Shown piece after piece: positions 6,028-7,251 of a DNA stretch of 7,251 nt. Numbering within the stretch: the stretch's first letter is position 1; each line of letters begins with the position of its first letter. Where the stretch lies: NCBI GenBank assembly GCA_003541985.1, contig DPLM01000328.1, forward strand, positions 1-7,251, read 5' to 3'. This DNA comes from Deltaproteobacteria bacterium (GTDB lineage Bacteria > SAR324 > NAC60-12). The notes beneath the pieces were generated by a model, which was given only the letters and a program-made list of their open reading frames with translations, was not told where the DNA came from and ran no database searches. The position numbers were made by a program, and so were the translations under genes.

Positions 6028-7251
6028 TTAAAGAGTTCGTGGATCTATAAAGTGTCCTGAGATTGCAGCGGCAGCTGCCATGACGGGACTTACCAAATGG
6101 GTACGTCCACCCTTACCTTGCCTGCCTTCAAAATTTCGATTACTGGTCGACGCACATCGTTCACCTGGTTTTAGGATATCGTCATTCATTGCGAGACACA
6201 TTGAGCAGCCGGGTTCTCTCCATTCAAAACCTGCTTCCACAAAAACATGATGAAGCCCTTCCTTTTCAGCCTGATTCTTCACAAGCCCACTTCCAGGCAC
6301 AATCATCGCGTGAACCTTTGGATTGACTTTGTGGCCCTTCACAAAGTCTGCGACATTGCGGAGGTCCTCAATTCGAGAGTTCGTGCATGAGCCAATGAAA
6401 ACCCGATCAATGTTGATTTCAACGATAGGAGTATTTGGTTGGAGATCCATGTAAGCCAAAGCGCGCTCGATGGCTCTTCGTTGGTTGGTATCTTCAATTT
6501 GCTGAGGATCTGGAACTTGCCCATGTATGTCTGTGACCATGCCAGGGTTCGTGCCCCAGGTCACTTGTGGAAGGACATCTTCAGCTGTTAAAGTCACTAC
6601 TTTGTCGTATGTAGCTCCCTCGTCTGAAGCTAGCTGTTTCCAAAAGTTAACCGCTTGCTCAAATTCATTGCCTTTGGGGGCGTAGGGACGATTTACCAAG
6701 TATTCGAAGGTTCTCTCATCAGGAGCAACCATTCCAGCTCTAGCGCCTGCTTCAATGCTCATATTGCAGAGAGTCATTCTACCTTCCATCGAAAGTGCAC
6801 GAATCGCTTCACCACAGAACTCTAGTACATAGCCAGTTCCTCCGGCAGTGCCAATTTTACCGATAATAGCTAGTATGATATCCTTGGCCCCCACTTTATT
6901 TGGCAAAGAACCACAAACTTCAATTTTCATGGTCTTAGGTTTCTGCTGCTGCAAAGTTTGCGTTGCAAGCACATGCTCTACTTCGCTTGTCCCAATCCCG
7001 AATGCTAGTGCTCCAAAAGCTCCGTGAGTAGCTGTATGTGAGTCTCCACAGACAATTGTAGAACCAGGTAAGGTCAGTCCCTGTTCAGGGCCTACTACAT
7101 GTACGATACCTTGCCGCTCATCACCCAAGTCAAAAAGTGTGATGCCAAATTCCTTACAGTTCTGTCTTAATGTTTCTACTTGTTTGGCAGAGATGGGATC
7201 GGCAATTGGCTTATCTCTGTCCTTGGTTGGAACATTGTGATCTGGAACGGC
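6028..7251 (-). CDS. leuC: 3-isopropylmalate dehydratase large subunit (5' end outside window)
   Basis: LeuC is the aconitase-like catalytic subunit that carries the 4Fe-4S cluster for the isomerisation of 2- to 3-isopropylmalate. The frame is open to the right edge, giving 407 residues without a start. The visible part begins AVPDHNVPTKDRDK, which is conserved LeuC sequence, so the TTG at 7128 is internal and not a start. About 58 N-terminal residues should be missing, judged from the E. coli cysteine positions. Cluster ligands are seen at fragment residues 289 (FIGSCTNSR), 349 and 352 (EPGCSMCLAM), with spacings of 60 and 3 that match C347/C407/C410 of E. coli. Other marks are VCGDSHTATHGAFGALAFGIGTSEVEHV and STSNRNFEGRQG. 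It lies 20 bases upstream of leuD, its obligate partner. Confidence 0.97.
   Translation of the reverse strand, partial: AVPDHNVPTKDRDKPIADPISAKQVETLRQNCKEFGITLFDLGDERQGIVHVVGPEQGLTLPGSTIVCGDSHTATHGAFGALAFGIGTSEVEHVLATQTLQQQKPKTMKIEVCGSLPNKVGAKDIILAIIGKIGTAGGTGYVLEFCGEAIRALSMEGRMTLCNMSIEAGARAGMVAPDERTFEYLVNRPYAPKGNEFEQAVNFWKQLASDEGATYDKVVTLTAEDVLPQVTWGTNPGMVTDIHGQVPDPQQIEDTNQRRAIERALAYMDLQPNTPIVEINIDRVFIGSCTNSRIEDLRNVADFVKGHKVNPKVHAMIVPGSGLVKNQAEKEGLHHVFVEAGFEWREPGCSMCLAMNDDILKPGERCASTSNRNFEGRQGKGGRTHLVSPVMAAAAAISGHFIDPRTL

Noticed and set aside
7128..7128. TTG at 7128 as the start of leuC
   Set aside because: The frame continues upstream to the window edge and encodes conserved LeuC sequence (AVPDHNVPT), so this codon is internal.

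Overview
The window looks like chromosomal DNA of a moderately AT-rich proteobacterium. The basis is Gram-negative-type periplasmic transport systems, a leuC-leuD pair of the bacterial two-subunit type, and a small protein resembling the proteobacterial DUF6489 family. The exact lineage cannot be read from the sequence; a marine or free-living heterotroph is only a guess. Every gene supported here lies on the minus strand, so transcription runs from high to low coordinates.

Region A (7251 to 3324) is a compact run of five genes: leuC (5' end outside the window), leuD, a small DUF6489-like protein, and two permeases of the dipeptide/oligopeptide/nickel ABC family (DppB-like and DppC-like). Gaps are 20, 12 and 3 bases, and the last pair overlaps by 4 bases (ATGA), so they are probably co-transcribed. 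LeuC and LeuD form isopropylmalate isomerase, the second step of leucine synthesis. The two permeases would form a membrane channel, but the window holds no matching binding protein or ATPase.

Region B (about 2921 to 3323) is a roughly 400-base AT-rich intergenic stretch. It carries a good sigma-70-type promoter (TTGACA, 18 bases, TATATT) reading into region C, a leader of about 180 bases with two dyads, and no gene that I can see. I found no convincing terminator for region A here.

Region C (2920 to 1) is a simple-sugar (CUT2/FrcBCA-type) ABC importer in the order binding protein, permease, ATPase, with the ATPase running off the left edge. An intrinsic terminator sits between the binding-protein gene and the permease gene. 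It probably limits read-through, so that more binding protein than membrane complex is made. The permease carries an extra helical, coiled-coil-like segment of about 130 residues in what should be a periplasmic loop. This insertion is the most unusual feature in the window. The sugar transported cannot be determined from sequence alone.

No RNA genes, mobile elements, CRISPR arrays or clear pseudogenes were found.
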